A stretch of 24,320 nucleotides of DNA from Nitrospinota bacterium (lineage in GTDB: Bacteria; Nitrospinota; Nitrospinia; UBA9942), in contig DNJG01000106.1 of assembly GCA_003489165.1 (NCBI GenBank), positions 4,353-28,672 on the forward strand, read 5' to 3'. The position numbers were made by a program, and so were the translations under genes. Under the pieces are notes generated by a model, which saw nothing but the letters and a program-made list of their open reading frames with translations, did not search any database and was not told the DNA's origin. This document shows positions 13,605-21,115 of the stretch, one piece after another (position 1 is the first letter of the stretch; every line of letters begins with the position of its first letter).

Positions 13605-14573
13605 ATGGCTTCAATAAAATCAATCCTCATATCTCATGATTCTGTCAACCAGAGAATAGATAAATTCCTATCCTTCCATAATTCAACATTATCACGCTCA
13701 TTCATCCAGCGATTGATTGATAAAGGCAGTATAACAGTTTCTGGAAAAGCTGTTAAATCAAGTTATAAACTAAGAAGCGGGGATTATATAAAAATAGAGA
13801 TTCCTGAATTAGAACCCCTCAGTGTAAAACCGGAACCAATACCGCTTGACATTGTATATGAAGATGAATCTGTAATAGTTATAAACAAACCTGCCGGAAT
13901 GGTAGTCCATCCTGCTGCGGGAAATTATTCCGGCACACTTGTAAATGCACTTCTTTACCATTGTAAAAATACCCTATCAGGAATAGGTGGTGTAGAAAGG
14001 CCTGGAATCGTCCACAGGCTTGATAAAGACACATCAGGACTGCTTATGGCGGCAAAGAGTGATTTTGCACATCACCACCTTTCAAAACAGCTTAAAGATA
14101 GAACAATTGTCCGTAAATACCTTGTATTGGTTAGAGGGGACATAAAGGCAGATTCAAAGAAAATTGAGATGCCGATTGGAAGGCATGTATCGGACAGAAA
14201 GAAGATGTCTGTAAAAACAAAGAAAGGACGGGTGGCTATAACTGAATTTAATGTAATAGAAAGATTTGGTAATTATACACTATTAGAAGTAAAACTTAAA
14301 ACAGGCAGGACACATCAAATTCGAGTCCATCTCTCTGCGATCGGCCATCCGGTTGCAGGGGATAGGGTGTATGGAGGGAGACAGAAGACAGACGACAGAA
14401 GACAGACGACAGAAATTAGAAGCCAAATTTCCATCCAAAGGCAGATGCTTCATGCCGCCATACTCGGTTTTATCCATCCAAAGACAGGGAAATATTTAGA
14501 ATTTAATGTCCCTATTTCTGATGATATGAATGGTATTTTGAATTTTTTGAGGGGAAAGGTTAACTTTGATTGA
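13605..14573 (+). CDS. rluD: RluA-family 23S rRNA pseudouridine synthase (RluD-like)
   Basis: This cytoplasmic enzyme isomerises uridines in RNA; the RluD type acts on 23S rRNA helix 69. The 322-aa protein has an N-terminal S4 RNA-binding domain (about 12-70) and a catalytic domain with D140 in GIVHRLDKDTSGLL. GRTHQIRVHLSAIGHPVAGDRVYGG and the closing LHAAILGFIHPKTG match the family. Between DRVYGG and the LHAA segment the usual loop is replaced by RQKTDDRRQTTEIRSQ, encoded by a 7-bp tandem repeat (14381-14415). This keeps the frame and probably lies on a surface loop. The ATG follows a TAA directly and has no clear ribosome site. RluA/C/D specificity cannot be fixed by eye. Confidence 0.93.
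   Translation: MASIKSILISHDSVNQRIDKFLSFHNSTLSRSFIQRLIDKGSITVSGKAVKSSYKLRSGDYIKIEIPELEPLSVKPEPIPLDIVYEDESVIVINKPAGMVVHPAAGNYSGTLVNALLYHCKNTLSGIGGVERPGIVHRLDKDTSGLLMAAKSDFAHHHLSKQLKDRTIVRKYLVLVRGDIKADSKKIEMPIGRHVSDRKKMSVKTKKGRVAITEFNVIERFGNYTLLEVKLKTGRTHQIRVHLSAIGHPVAGDRVYGGRQKTDDRRQTTEIRSQISIQRQMLHAAILGFIHPKTGKYLEFNVPISDDMNGILNFLRGKVNFD
14381..14415. repeat. In-frame heptanucleotide repeat in rluD (ACAGAMG type)
   Basis: Five tandem 7-bp units alternate ACAGAAG, ACAGACG, ACAGAAG, ACAGACG, ACAGAAA. They encode a charged loop rich in R, Q, T and D between conserved RluD segments. Confidence 0.85.
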
Positions 14574-14577
14574 AAAA

Positions 14578-14636
14578 CAGCTTAAGGTTTAGGTTAAGCC
14601 CTGAATCAAGTTCAGGGCTCAACCTTAACTTAATCT
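14578..14636. terminator. Nested hairpin between convergent rluD and hupB
   Basis: The inner stem AGCCCTGAA/TTCAGGGCT is perfect with a five-base loop. Outer arms TTAAGGTTTAGGTT and AACCTTAACTTAA continue the stem and have a 7-bp rhythm. Placed between two convergent stop codons, it could terminate both directions. The core also resembles the CCCTGAA...TTCAGGG dispersed repeats of many genomes. Confidence 0.6.
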
Positions 14637-14648
14637 TTCAAAATATAA

Positions 14649-14921
14649 TTACCTTACTGCATCTTTTAATGCTTGTCCTGGTTTGAATTTTGGAACTTTT
14701 CTGGCAGAAATCTTTATTGTAGCCCCTGTTGCCGGGTTTCTACCCATCCTTGCAGACCTCTTGCTAATCCCGAATGTGCCAAAGCCAACGAGTGTTACAC
14801 TTTGTCCCTTTTTAAGTGATGCCTTTACTCCATCAGTGAATGCATTAAGCGCCTTCTCTGAAGCAGCCTTACTAAGCCCTGCGTCCTTTGCAATTTTTTC
14901 TACTAAATCAGCCTTATTCAT
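14649..14921 (-). CDS. hup: HU-type DNA-binding protein
   Basis: This 90-aa nucleoid protein bends DNA without sequence preference. The whole HU fold is present. The N-terminal helices start MNKADLVEKIAKDAGLSKA. VTLVGFGTFGISKRSAR leads into the DNA-binding arm, with GRNPATGATIKI (including the intercalating RNPxTG proline) and the KVPKFKPGQALKDAV finish. Length is exactly typical. It starts at ATG 14921 behind AAAGGGGGGATAAGAAG, a G-rich ribosome site. IHF-like features are not evident. It converges with rluD and diverges from aroA. Confidence 0.96.
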   Translation of the reverse strand: MNKADLVEKIAKDAGLSKAASEKALNAFTDGVKASLKKGQSVTLVGFGTFGISKRSARMGRNPATGATIKISARKVPKFKPGQALKDAVR

Positions 14922-14972
14922 CTTCTTATCCCCCCTTTCGTTAATGGATTTTAATGATTTTTATTTCTGTTA

Positions 14973-15002
14973 GTTTTACACCCTGAACCACTTATCTGTC
15001 AA
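14973..15002 (-). promoter_or_regulatory. Probable hup promoter
   Basis: On the minus strand TTGACA (15002-14997) is followed 18 bp later by TAAAAC (14978-14973). The -35 is perfect and the -10 is weak. The leader to ATG 14921 would be about 45 nt. Confidence 0.45.
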
Positions 15003-15036
15003 GCTTTTTTTAACTTTTTTTTAATATTGAAAATCC

Positions 15037-15065
15037 TTGCTCTTAAAAATACCCTCTGCTATTAT
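15037..15065 (+). promoter_or_regulatory. Leaderless promoter of aroA
   Basis: TTGCTC (15037-15042) is followed by a 17-bp spacer ending CTGC and then TATTAT (15060-15065). The aroA ATG at 15072 is six bases beyond the -10, so the transcript should begin at or within 1-2 nt of the start codon. Confidence 0.6.
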
Positions 15066-15071
15066 TTATTT

Positions 15072-16340
15072 ATGAAGATAATTGTTGAATCATCCAATCT
15101 AAATGGTAGCATAAAGATACCTGCCTCAAAATCCCACACTATAAGGGCTGTATTCATTGCATCTCTTGCAGACGGTGTTTCAGAGGTAATAAATCCGTTA
15201 GAATCTGCTGATGGACTTTCTGCCGTAGAGGCATGCCGCTGTCTTGGTGCAGAGATTAAATTGCTTAATGATAAATGGATTGTCCATGGAACCGGCGGCA
15301 ACATCAGGGCAGTAAAAAAAAATATAGATGTGGGAAATTCAGGGACTACTGCAAGATTCTGCACAGGCTCGGCATCTCTGGGAAAAGGGTTAATAACTAT
15401 AACCGGAGACGCTCAGACAAGAAAAAGGCCCATGCAGTCTTTGATTGATGCACTGAATAATCTTGGTGCTGATATAAAATCCATAGAAAATAATGGAAGG
15501 CTCCCGATAACTGTAAAGGGGAGATTGAGAGGAGGGAAAACAGAGGTCAGCGGTATGACATCACAGTTTATCTCAAGCCTTCTGGTAAATTGCCCCCTAT
15601 CCGACGGCAACTCAGAAATTCATGTGAAGGACCTCAATGAAAAACCGTATGTCGGCATTACCTTGTGGTGGCTGAATAAACAAGGGATTAAATACAGACA
15701 GGAGAACCTTGAAAGATTTTTTATAAAGGGTAAACAATCTTATAAACCTTTTAAAGAGACAGTCCCCGCTGATTTCTCATCTGCCACATTTTTTCTCTGT
15801 GCAGGTGCTATAACTGACTCTGAAATAACACTTAAAGGGCTTGATATGGAGGATACGCAGGGTGATAAAAGGGTAGTCCATATATTAAAAGATATGGGTG
15901 CAAATATTGACATTACAAAAGAAAGGATTAAAATAAAGGGTGGAAATTTGAGAGGGATGGAGATAGATATGAATGATATACCTGATGCACTCCCTGCCAT
16001 GTCTGTGGTTGGCTGTATTGCAGAAGGGAAGACAATTCTAAGAAATGTCCCTCAGGCAAGGATAAAAGAGACAGACAGGATTGCAGTGATGAAAGAGGAA
16101 CTCTCAAAGATGGGTGCAGATATTGAGGAACTCCCTGACGGGCTGATTATAAGAAAGAGCAAATTAAGAGGGGCAAAGGTGAGCAGTCATGGAGACCACC
16201 GTGTAGTAATGAGTTTATCAGTTGCAGGGCTTGCCGCAGAGGGGATTACAGAGATAGAGACTGCAGAGGCGATAAATATCACATTTCCAAATTTTGTAGA
16301 TTTGATGAAAAACTCTGGAGCTAAAATAAAATTAATTTAA
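15072..16340 (+). CDS. aroA: 3-phosphoshikimate 1-carboxyvinyltransferase (EPSP synthase)
   Basis: This enzyme of aromatic amino acid synthesis joins phosphoenolpyruvate to shikimate 3-phosphate. It is 422 aa from ATG 15072. The frame extends to a TTG at 15027, but that lies upstream of the promoter boxes and adds no conserved sequence. Visible motifs: IKIPASKSHTIRAVFIASLA with the substrate-binding KS, GNSGTTARF, GDAQTRKRPMQSLIDAL, MTSQFISSLL, the D/E-rich ETDRIAVMKEELSKMGA, and the closing DHRVVMSLSVAGLA. The protein is full length. Other shikimate genes are not nearby. Transcription appears leaderless from 15037-15065. Confidence 0.95.
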   Translation: MKIIVESSNLNGSIKIPASKSHTIRAVFIASLADGVSEVINPLESADGLSAVEACRCLGAEIKLLNDKWIVHGTGGNIRAVKKNIDVGNSGTTARFCTGSASLGKGLITITGDAQTRKRPMQSLIDALNNLGADIKSIENNGRLPITVKGRLRGGKTEVSGMTSQFISSLLVNCPLSDGNSEIHVKDLNEKPYVGITLWWLNKQGIKYRQENLERFFIKGKQSYKPFKETVPADFSSATFFLCAGAITDSEITLKGLDMEDTQGDKRVVHILKDMGANIDITKERIKIKGGNLRGMEIDMNDIPDALPAMSVVGCIAEGKTILRNVPQARIKETDRIAVMKEELSKMGADIEELPDGLIIRKSKLRGAKVSSHGDHRVVMSLSVAGLAAEGITEIETAEAINITFPNFVDLMKNSGAKIKLI

Positions 16341-16365
16341 TGATTCAATTTTTAACCTTCTAACA

Positions 16366-18039
16366 ATGGTCAAATTGCTATTGACAGGAGTATTCAAACC
16401 TTTCGGTGTTTCCGACGAATACGGTGAAGCGTTGTGTACGATGGAACTCCTTAACAATCAGGTTACGCGGGAACAGGGGATACACTCGCCTCGCTCCAAC
16501 AATCCGAGTTTTGGTTTATACCTGATGGCGGAAAATCTTGATATTCCCGCAACTGTTTTGGACTTTCCATCTTGGAACGATTTTACTAAAGAAATTACAA
16601 AAGGGAATTATACGCATGTAGGCATTTCGTTCATAGTGCCGAATGTGCTTAAGGCAAAGCGGATGGCTGAATACATCCGCAGGGAGTCGCCGTCAACAAA
16701 GATAATAGTAGGCGGACACGGGGCGGCAATCCCGAACCTGCGGGATATTCTGGATTACGACGAAGTATGCCGCGGCGAAGGGGTAGCATGGCTGCGCAGA
16801 TATTTCGGCGAAGATGTAAAAAAACCGATTAAACATCCAGTTATTTATTCGGCGGTGAGAAAATTCGTCTACGGGGCGCCTATATTGGACATGGCTGGAA
16901 TTATCCTTCCTGGCGTCGGATGCCAGAATTCCTGCAGTTTCTGCGCGACATCACACAAGTTTGAAAAACAATACACTTCGTTTTTAAAAACCGGCAGGGA
17001 GATGCTGGAAGCCTGCAAAAAAACCGCTAAAAAGCTAAGGGTTAAAGATTTCGGCGTGATGGACGAGAACTTTCTTAAAAGTCCGGTGCGAGCCAGACAG
17101 TTCGTTGATGAGATGGAAAAAGAGATGAAGGCATATACCTTTAGCATCTTCTCTTCGGCGGATGCAGTTACAAAAATAGGAGTTGATTTTCTTGTCCGAA
17201 TGGGTGTGAACTTCATCTGGATAGGCGTTGAGTCCAAATGGAATGTATTTGAAAAAACTCACGGCGTTGACCTTTTCAAGCTGATTAAAGACCTGCAAGA
17301 CCATGGCGTAACTGTCCTTGCCTCCACGATTCTGTTCATGGACCATCATGATAAATTCACGATTGAGGAAGATATAGACTGGGCTATAAGCTTGAAATCC
17401 GATTTACTGCAGCTCATGCAGTTTGGACCCATTCCCGGCACACAGCTTTACAAGGATTACGAAACGGAAGGAAAGCTTTTCATGGATATTCCATGGCCCT
17501 CGCAGCACGGGCAGAACCAGATATGGTTTCACCATCCGCACTTTACCTTGCCGGAGACTTCGCATTATTTAAAAAACGCTTTTGTAAGAAAATATCAAAC
17601 GGACGGTCCCGGCGTTTTGAACATGGCTCATACGGCTATTAAAGGTTATCTTAAATTGATGGAAGACATTAAAGACCGTGAAGAAAAAGGGCTTGTGTGG
17701 TGTCCGAAAACACTTTCATATATTCCGCATCCCAATCCGAAACCTGACGAGTTTATGAAACTTCGCCTTGATTCATGGCGGGAAAACGCTCTTCGATTCC
17801 GACCGATACTTTCCACCGCACTTAAATATGCTCCAAATGAAAAGGTGGCGGAAAAATGCAGGATGATAATGAATCTTTATGACAAGGTCTTCGGCAAACT
17901 AACTATAAAGGAAATGGCTTTGGAGGTTGTTGTAAAAACATTTGCAATTTTGGAAAATAAGAAATATAAAAGAAACGGTTCAATTATGAGGCAGCCGAAA
18001 ATGAAAAGAGCTGAGTTTCCGGATAGAAGAAATGGATGA
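16366..18039 (+). CDS. Radical SAM protein with B12-binding-like N-terminal domain
   Basis: This 557-aa iron-sulfur enzyme has the architecture of the B12-binding radical SAM superfamily. The N-terminal half (about 1-150) has a cobalamin-domain-like fold ending in STKIIVGGHGAAIPN, but a base-on DxHxxG histidine is not obvious. The radical SAM cluster is C186-x3-C190-x2-C193 in GCQNSCSFCATSH. A long C-terminal region (about 390-557) with WFHHPHFTL and a His-rich helical stretch is not one I can name. Radical chemistry on an unknown substrate, perhaps a lipid or cofactor, is likely. Codon use is richer in CGG, CGC and GCG than in neighbours, suggesting horizontal gain. ATG 16366 has no ribosome site and lies 25 bp after aroA. 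Confidence 0.8.
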   Translation: MVKLLLTGVFKPFGVSDEYGEALCTMELLNNQVTREQGIHSPRSNNPSFGLYLMAENLDIPATVLDFPSWNDFTKEITKGNYTHVGISFIVPNVLKAKRMAEYIRRESPSTKIIVGGHGAAIPNLRDILDYDEVCRGEGVAWLRRYFGEDVKKPIKHPVIYSAVRKFVYGAPILDMAGIILPGVGCQNSCSFCATSHKFEKQYTSFLKTGREMLEACKKTAKKLRVKDFGVMDENFLKSPVRARQFVDEMEKEMKAYTFSIFSSADAVTKIGVDFLVRMGVNFIWIGVESKWNVFEKTHGVDLFKLIKDLQDHGVTVLASTILFMDHHDKFTIEEDIDWAISLKSDLLQLMQFGPIPGTQLYKDYETEGKLFMDIPWPSQHGQNQIWFHHPHFTLPETSHYLKNAFVRKYQTDGPGVLNMAHTAIKGYLKLMEDIKDREEKGLVWCPKTLSYIPHPNPKPDEFMKLRLDSWRENALRFRPILSTALKYAPNEKVAEKCRMIMNLYDKVFGKLTIKEMALEVVVKTFAILENKKYKRNGSIMRQPKMKRAEFPDRRNG

Positions 18040-18108
18040 CATAAATCATATACACTTATTTAAGGCATGATAAACTGTTACATATAAACATTAATACAGG
18101 AGGTTTGT

Positions 18109-18597
18109 ATGAGTAATGGAAAAGTGACAAAGCTTGATGTAAGAGTTATTCCGCCACATGAAAGGCATCCAAAAAGAATATTTGATATCTGGGATAAATT
18201 GAATGTCGGTGATACTCTCCAGATAATAAATGACCACGACCCGAAGCAGCTCCACTATATGTTTGAGGCACAATATGAGGATTGTTATAAATGGGAATAT
18301 GAAGCTGAAGGTCCTAAGGATTGGATTATCAATCTTACAAAGACCGGAGCTAAAAATTCTTCAAATTCTGATTTAAAAAACAGGGTGGAATCGGCATTAG
18401 ATGGAATCCGTCCAAATCTTCAAATGGACGGCGGTGATGTTGAGCTTGTGGACATTGATGAGGCTCAAAAGACTGTGAGTGTCAGGCTTGTTGGTGCATG
18501 CGGGACATGCCCATCTGCAATTTTTACATTAAAGGCAGGCATTGAAGCGGCAATCAGAGAGAGAGTGCCGGAGATAACAGAAGTTATATCAGTGTAA
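18109..18597 (+). CDS. DUF2249-NifU C-terminal domain fusion protein
   Basis: This 162-aa two-domain protein starts with DUF2249 (about 8-78: LDVRVIPPHERHPKRIFDIWDKL, then NDHDPKQLHYMF and WEYEAEGP), a TusA-like fold. Its C-terminal Nfu domain (about 88-162) has the cluster-binding C131-x2-C134 in GACGTCPSA and the usual LQMDGGDVELVDI start. Nfu domains carry and deliver Fe-S clusters. DUF2249 domains occur near nitrogen-oxide and redox proteins, but their biochemistry is not settled. The fusion suggests a specialised Fe-S or sulfur carrier. A strong AGGAGG ribosome site precedes the ATG. It follows the radical SAM gene by 69 bp and may supply that enzyme's cluster. Confidence 0.88.
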   Translation: MSNGKVTKLDVRVIPPHERHPKRIFDIWDKLNVGDTLQIINDHDPKQLHYMFEAQYEDCYKWEYEAEGPKDWIINLTKTGAKNSSNSDLKNRVESALDGIRPNLQMDGGDVELVDIDEAQKTVSVRLVGACGTCPSAIFTLKAGIEAAIRERVPEITEVISV

Positions 18598-18599
18598 AG

Positions 18600-18689
18600 G
18601 AACAAAAACCTAATTTTCTTAGGAAATCAGGAATACAGGAATATTTTTTCATGACTTCCTGAATTCCTTAGAGTTTTTATAATTTCCTA
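18600..18689 (-). repeat. Shared-end palindromic element, copy 1 (AGGAAT heptads)
   Basis: Read on the minus strand it opens TAGGAAATTATAAAAA and closes AAAATTAGGTTTTTGTTC. The interior is an imperfect hairpin of 7-bp units (plus strand AGGAAAT, CAGGAAT, ACAGGAA, then ACTTCCTGAATTCCT). It lies between convergent stop codons and could act as a two-way terminator. Confidence 0.7.
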
Positions 18690-18699
18690 TCCCTTTACC

Positions 18700-19212
18700 T
18701 TAAATCTGTATCCCCTCCATTTTTAACATCCTCATCTTTAAATCTATTCCGCCATGTGCAGTAAATCCACCCATTTCACCGTCTACCCTTATAACCCTAT
18801 GACACGGTATAAGTAAAGGAATCGGATTTCTTGATAAGGCACCTCCAACAGCCCTTGAGGCATCAGGCAGACCAATTTTCTTTGCAACCCATTTATAGGT
18901 CTTTACCTCGCCATAAGGTATAGTCCTTGTAATCTCATAGACCTTTTTTTGAAAGTCTGTCGTGCAGGACAAATCCAAAGGGAAATTAAAATTAATACTT
19001 TCTCCATCAAAATATCTTTTGATTGAGTCTTCAACAGCTTTATTTTTTTTATTTTTGGCAATTAATTGCTCATGGCTTATAGCCGATACAATTTCATCTT
19101 TTGCCATGCCGGGCAGGATAAACTTCACTACACCATTTTCAGATAATACAATTCCGCATAATCCAAAAGATGTATTGAAAATAGAATAGTTGCAGGTTAT
19201 TTTATCTTCCAA
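18700..19212 (-). CDS. ogt: Methylated-DNA-protein-cysteine methyltransferase
   Basis: This DNA repair protein of 170 aa moves the alkyl group from O6-alkylguanine (and O4-alkylthymine) to its own cysteine. The acceptor is C137 in IPLLIPCHRVIRVDGEMGGF. The upstream helix-turn-helix region reads IPYGEVKTYKWVAKKIGLPDASRAVGGALSRNP, where the arginine that flips the base is expected. The N-terminal 80 residues are the short RNase-H-like domain of Ogt, and there is no Ada regulatory domain. The start codon lies 16 bp inside the 3' end of surE, so translation is likely coupled. Confidence 0.93.
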   Translation of the reverse strand: MEDKITCNYSIFNTSFGLCGIVLSENGVVKFILPGMAKDEIVSAISHEQLIAKNKKNKAVEDSIKRYFDGESINFNFPLDLSCTTDFQKKVYEITRTIPYGEVKTYKWVAKKIGLPDASRAVGGALSRNPIPLLIPCHRVIRVDGEMGGFTAHGGIDLKMRMLKMEGIQI

Positions 19213-19952
19213 TTTTTTAATTTCTCAAGAAACTTATGGTCTGTGAGGTCGTAGTGTATCGGGGTGACAGAAACCATATCGCTTTTTATCGCACCGCTGT
19301 CTGCATCGCTGTCTTCATCAAAGAATAGCATCTCTCCCCCCTGCCAGTAATAGGTATGCCCCCTTGGGTCTATCCTCTTGTCAAACTCCTCCCTGAATCT
19401 TGAGCTCCCCTGCCTTGTAAACACAACGCCTTTTATCTTATCTGAAGCAATATTGGGAACATTTACATTCAGGAGTGTCCCCTCGGGAAGCCCATTTTCA
19501 TGTGTAGTAAGGGCTAATCGTTTTGCAAAATTTGCAGCAAAAGAAAAATCTGGGTTTATAAATGTAGCAAGGGATATTGCAATAGACGGTATCCCGAGGA
19601 TTGTCCCTTCTGTTGCTGCTGATACTGTCCCGGAATATATTACATTTGTGGCAATATTTGCACCAAGATTTATGCCTGAAATAACCATGTCCGGCGGGTT
19701 TTTTAATATGGCACGAACAGCTATCTTTACGCAATCCGCAGGCGTGCCATTCACTGCATAACCGATGAATTCCCCATTTCTTTCAACCTCCCTGACCCGT
19801 AAAGGGTCGGATAGGGTAATGGCATGTCCCACAGCACTCTGCTCTGTCTCGGGTGCAACAACAATTACATCGGCAATCTCTTTTATGCTCTCTCTAAGAG
19901 TTGTCAAACCCTTTACGTTTATACCATCATCATTTGTTAAAAGTATTTTCAT
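19197..19952 (-). CDS. surE: 5'/3'-nucleotidase SurE
   Basis: This is a 251-aa survival protein that removes phosphate from nucleoside monophosphates and is linked to stationary-phase fitness. The N-terminal ILLTNDDGINVKGL contains the metal ligands D8 and D9, with S39 in ETEQSAVGHAI and N94 in ISGINLGANI. SGTVSAATEGTILGIPSIAIS and VNGTPADCVKIAV are further family marks. It is full length. The ATG is only 4 bp from the repeat element at 19957, whose end supplies a TATAAT ten bases before the start, and there is no Shine-Dalgarno. It overlaps ogt downstream, so surE-ogt is an operon. Confidence 0.95.
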   Translation of the reverse strand: MKILLTNDDGINVKGLTTLRESIKEIADVIVVAPETEQSAVGHAITLSDPLRVREVERNGEFIGYAVNGTPADCVKIAVRAILKNPPDMVISGINLGANIATNVIYSGTVSAATEGTILGIPSIAISLATFINPDFSFAANFAKRLALTTHENGLPEGTLLNVNVPNIASDKIKGVVFTRQGSSRFREEFDKRIDPRGHTYYWQGGEMLFFDEDSDADSGAIKSDMVSVTPIHYDLTDHKFLEKLKNWKIK

Positions 19953-19956
19953 TTTT

Positions 19957-20163
19957 TAGGAAATTATAAAAATCAGCCACAGAGGCACGGAGACACAGAG
20001 AAAAAACCAATCTTTTTGACACAGATGGACACTGATTATTTATGATTTTTATGTTTCTTGTTTTCTGTGTTAATCATAATTTATCTGTGTCTTTCAGTGT
20101 CTTCATTTTTTGAGTCTTTCTCTGTGCCTCTGTGTCTTGGTGGTTAAAATTAGGTTATTGTTC
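19957..20163 (+). repeat. Shared-end palindromic element, copy 2 (CACAGAG heptads)
   Basis: It opens TAGGAAATTATAAAAATCAG and closes AAAATTAGGTTATTGTTC. The outer arms are CCACAGAGGCACGGAGACAC and the complementary TTTCTCTGTGCCTCTGTGTC (20117 region). Inside them is a second inverted pair around ACACAGATGGACAC...GTGTCTTTCAGTGTC. Both arm pairs have a 7-bp rhythm. It separates the divergent surE and hydrolase genes. Confidence 0.8.
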
Positions 20164-20191
20164 TTATTTTATTTATAATATCATACATAAC

Positions 20192-21115
20192 ATGCATTTT
20201 AAAAATATGTTTGCGATTCTGAAAATAGCTATATACTTTTCCATAATAATCCTCGCCTTAAGCTTCGTTCTTGTCTATTCAAATACCCATCCTACAACTT
20301 ATCCACTTAATATACCGCCTTCTAATTATGGGATTAAATTTGAGACTGTAGAGTTTACGACACCTGATAAAATTGTTTTAAAGGGATGGTTTATAAAATC
20401 AGTAAGCAGTAGGCAGTATGAAGCAGGCAGTAAGAAGCCGGTCATAATAATCTGTCATGGACTTGGGGCAAATAAGTCTGATTTTACAGAGCTGTCCTCT
20501 TATCTATCAAAGGCAGGCTATCATGTCCTTCTCTTTGATTTCAGGGGTCATGGCGAAAGCAAAGGTAATTCATCAACACTCGGATTTTTAGAACAGGATG
20601 ATTTAAGGAGTGCTATAGATTATGTGAAATCCCAAAATGATGCAGACATCGGCAGGATTGGTGTGTATGGCTTTTCACTCGGTGCGGCAGTTGCAATATT
20701 AACAGCTGCAGAATCAAAAGACATTAAAGCAGTTATATCTGACAGTAGTTTTACATCCCTGAAGGTTCAGGGTGAGAGATTGTTAAAATCCTCACTCCTT
20801 CCGAAGTTCCCATTTTTTTATGCAGCGACATGGATATACGAGATTATGTTTAAAACAGATATTGAAAAAGTAGCCCCTTTAAATTTCATAGAAAAAATAT
20901 CACCAACCCCAATATTTATAATTGGAGGCGAAGGGGATAGCCAGATGCCAGCATCAGACGCGGAGGAGCTTTTTAAAAATGCCAGAGAACCAAAATCCTT
21001 ATGGATAGTTAAAGGTGCATCTCACGGAGGGACTGTTATATCTGCCGGCAGGGAGTATGAAAAAAGGGTAATTGAATTTTTTGATAAATATCTTAAAGAA
21101 CAAAAACCTGATTAG
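20192..21115 (+). CDS. Membrane-anchored alpha/beta hydrolase
   Basis: This serine hydrolase of 307 aa has an N-terminal membrane helix (about 8-30, IAIYFSIIILALSFVLVYS) and an alpha/beta-hydrolase fold. The nucleophile is S162 in GVYGFSLGAAVAI. The oxyanion segment is IIICHGLGANKSD, and the acid and base are likely in GGEGDSQMPASD and KGASHGG. The longer frame from 20132 begins inside the repeat, so ATG 20192 is preferred (20207 is an alternative). A heptad run (20401-20435) encodes SVSSRQYEAGSK in frame just before the first conserved strand. The C-terminal KEQKPD and stop lie inside repeat copy 3. The gene sits between 44-bp inverted repeats. The substrate is unknown; the family includes BAAT/YqkD-like esterases and peptidases. 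Confidence 0.85.
   Translation: MHFKNMFAILKIAIYFSIIILALSFVLVYSNTHPTTYPLNIPPSNYGIKFETVEFTTPDKIVLKGWFIKSVSSRQYEAGSKKPVIIICHGLGANKSDFTELSSYLSKAGYHVLLFDFRGHGESKGNSSTLGFLEQDDLRSAIDYVKSQNDADIGRIGVYGFSLGAAVAILTAAESKDIKAVISDSSFTSLKVQGERLLKSSLLPKFPFFYAATWIYEIMFKTDIEKVAPLNFIEKISPTPIFIIGGEGDSQMPASDAEELFKNAREPKSLWIVKGASHGGTVISAGREYEKRVIEFFDKYLKEQKPD
20401..20435. repeat. In-frame heptanucleotide repeat in the hydrolase gene (AGTAGGC type)
   Basis: Five degenerate units (AGTAAGC, AGTAGGC, AGTATGA, AGCAGGC, AGTAAGA) encode a polar insert between the GWFIKS strand and the PVIIICHG strand. Confidence 0.75.

Noticed and set aside
19378..19761. 127-codon plus-strand ORF within surE
   Set aside because: Antisense shadow of a complete, motif-rich surE.
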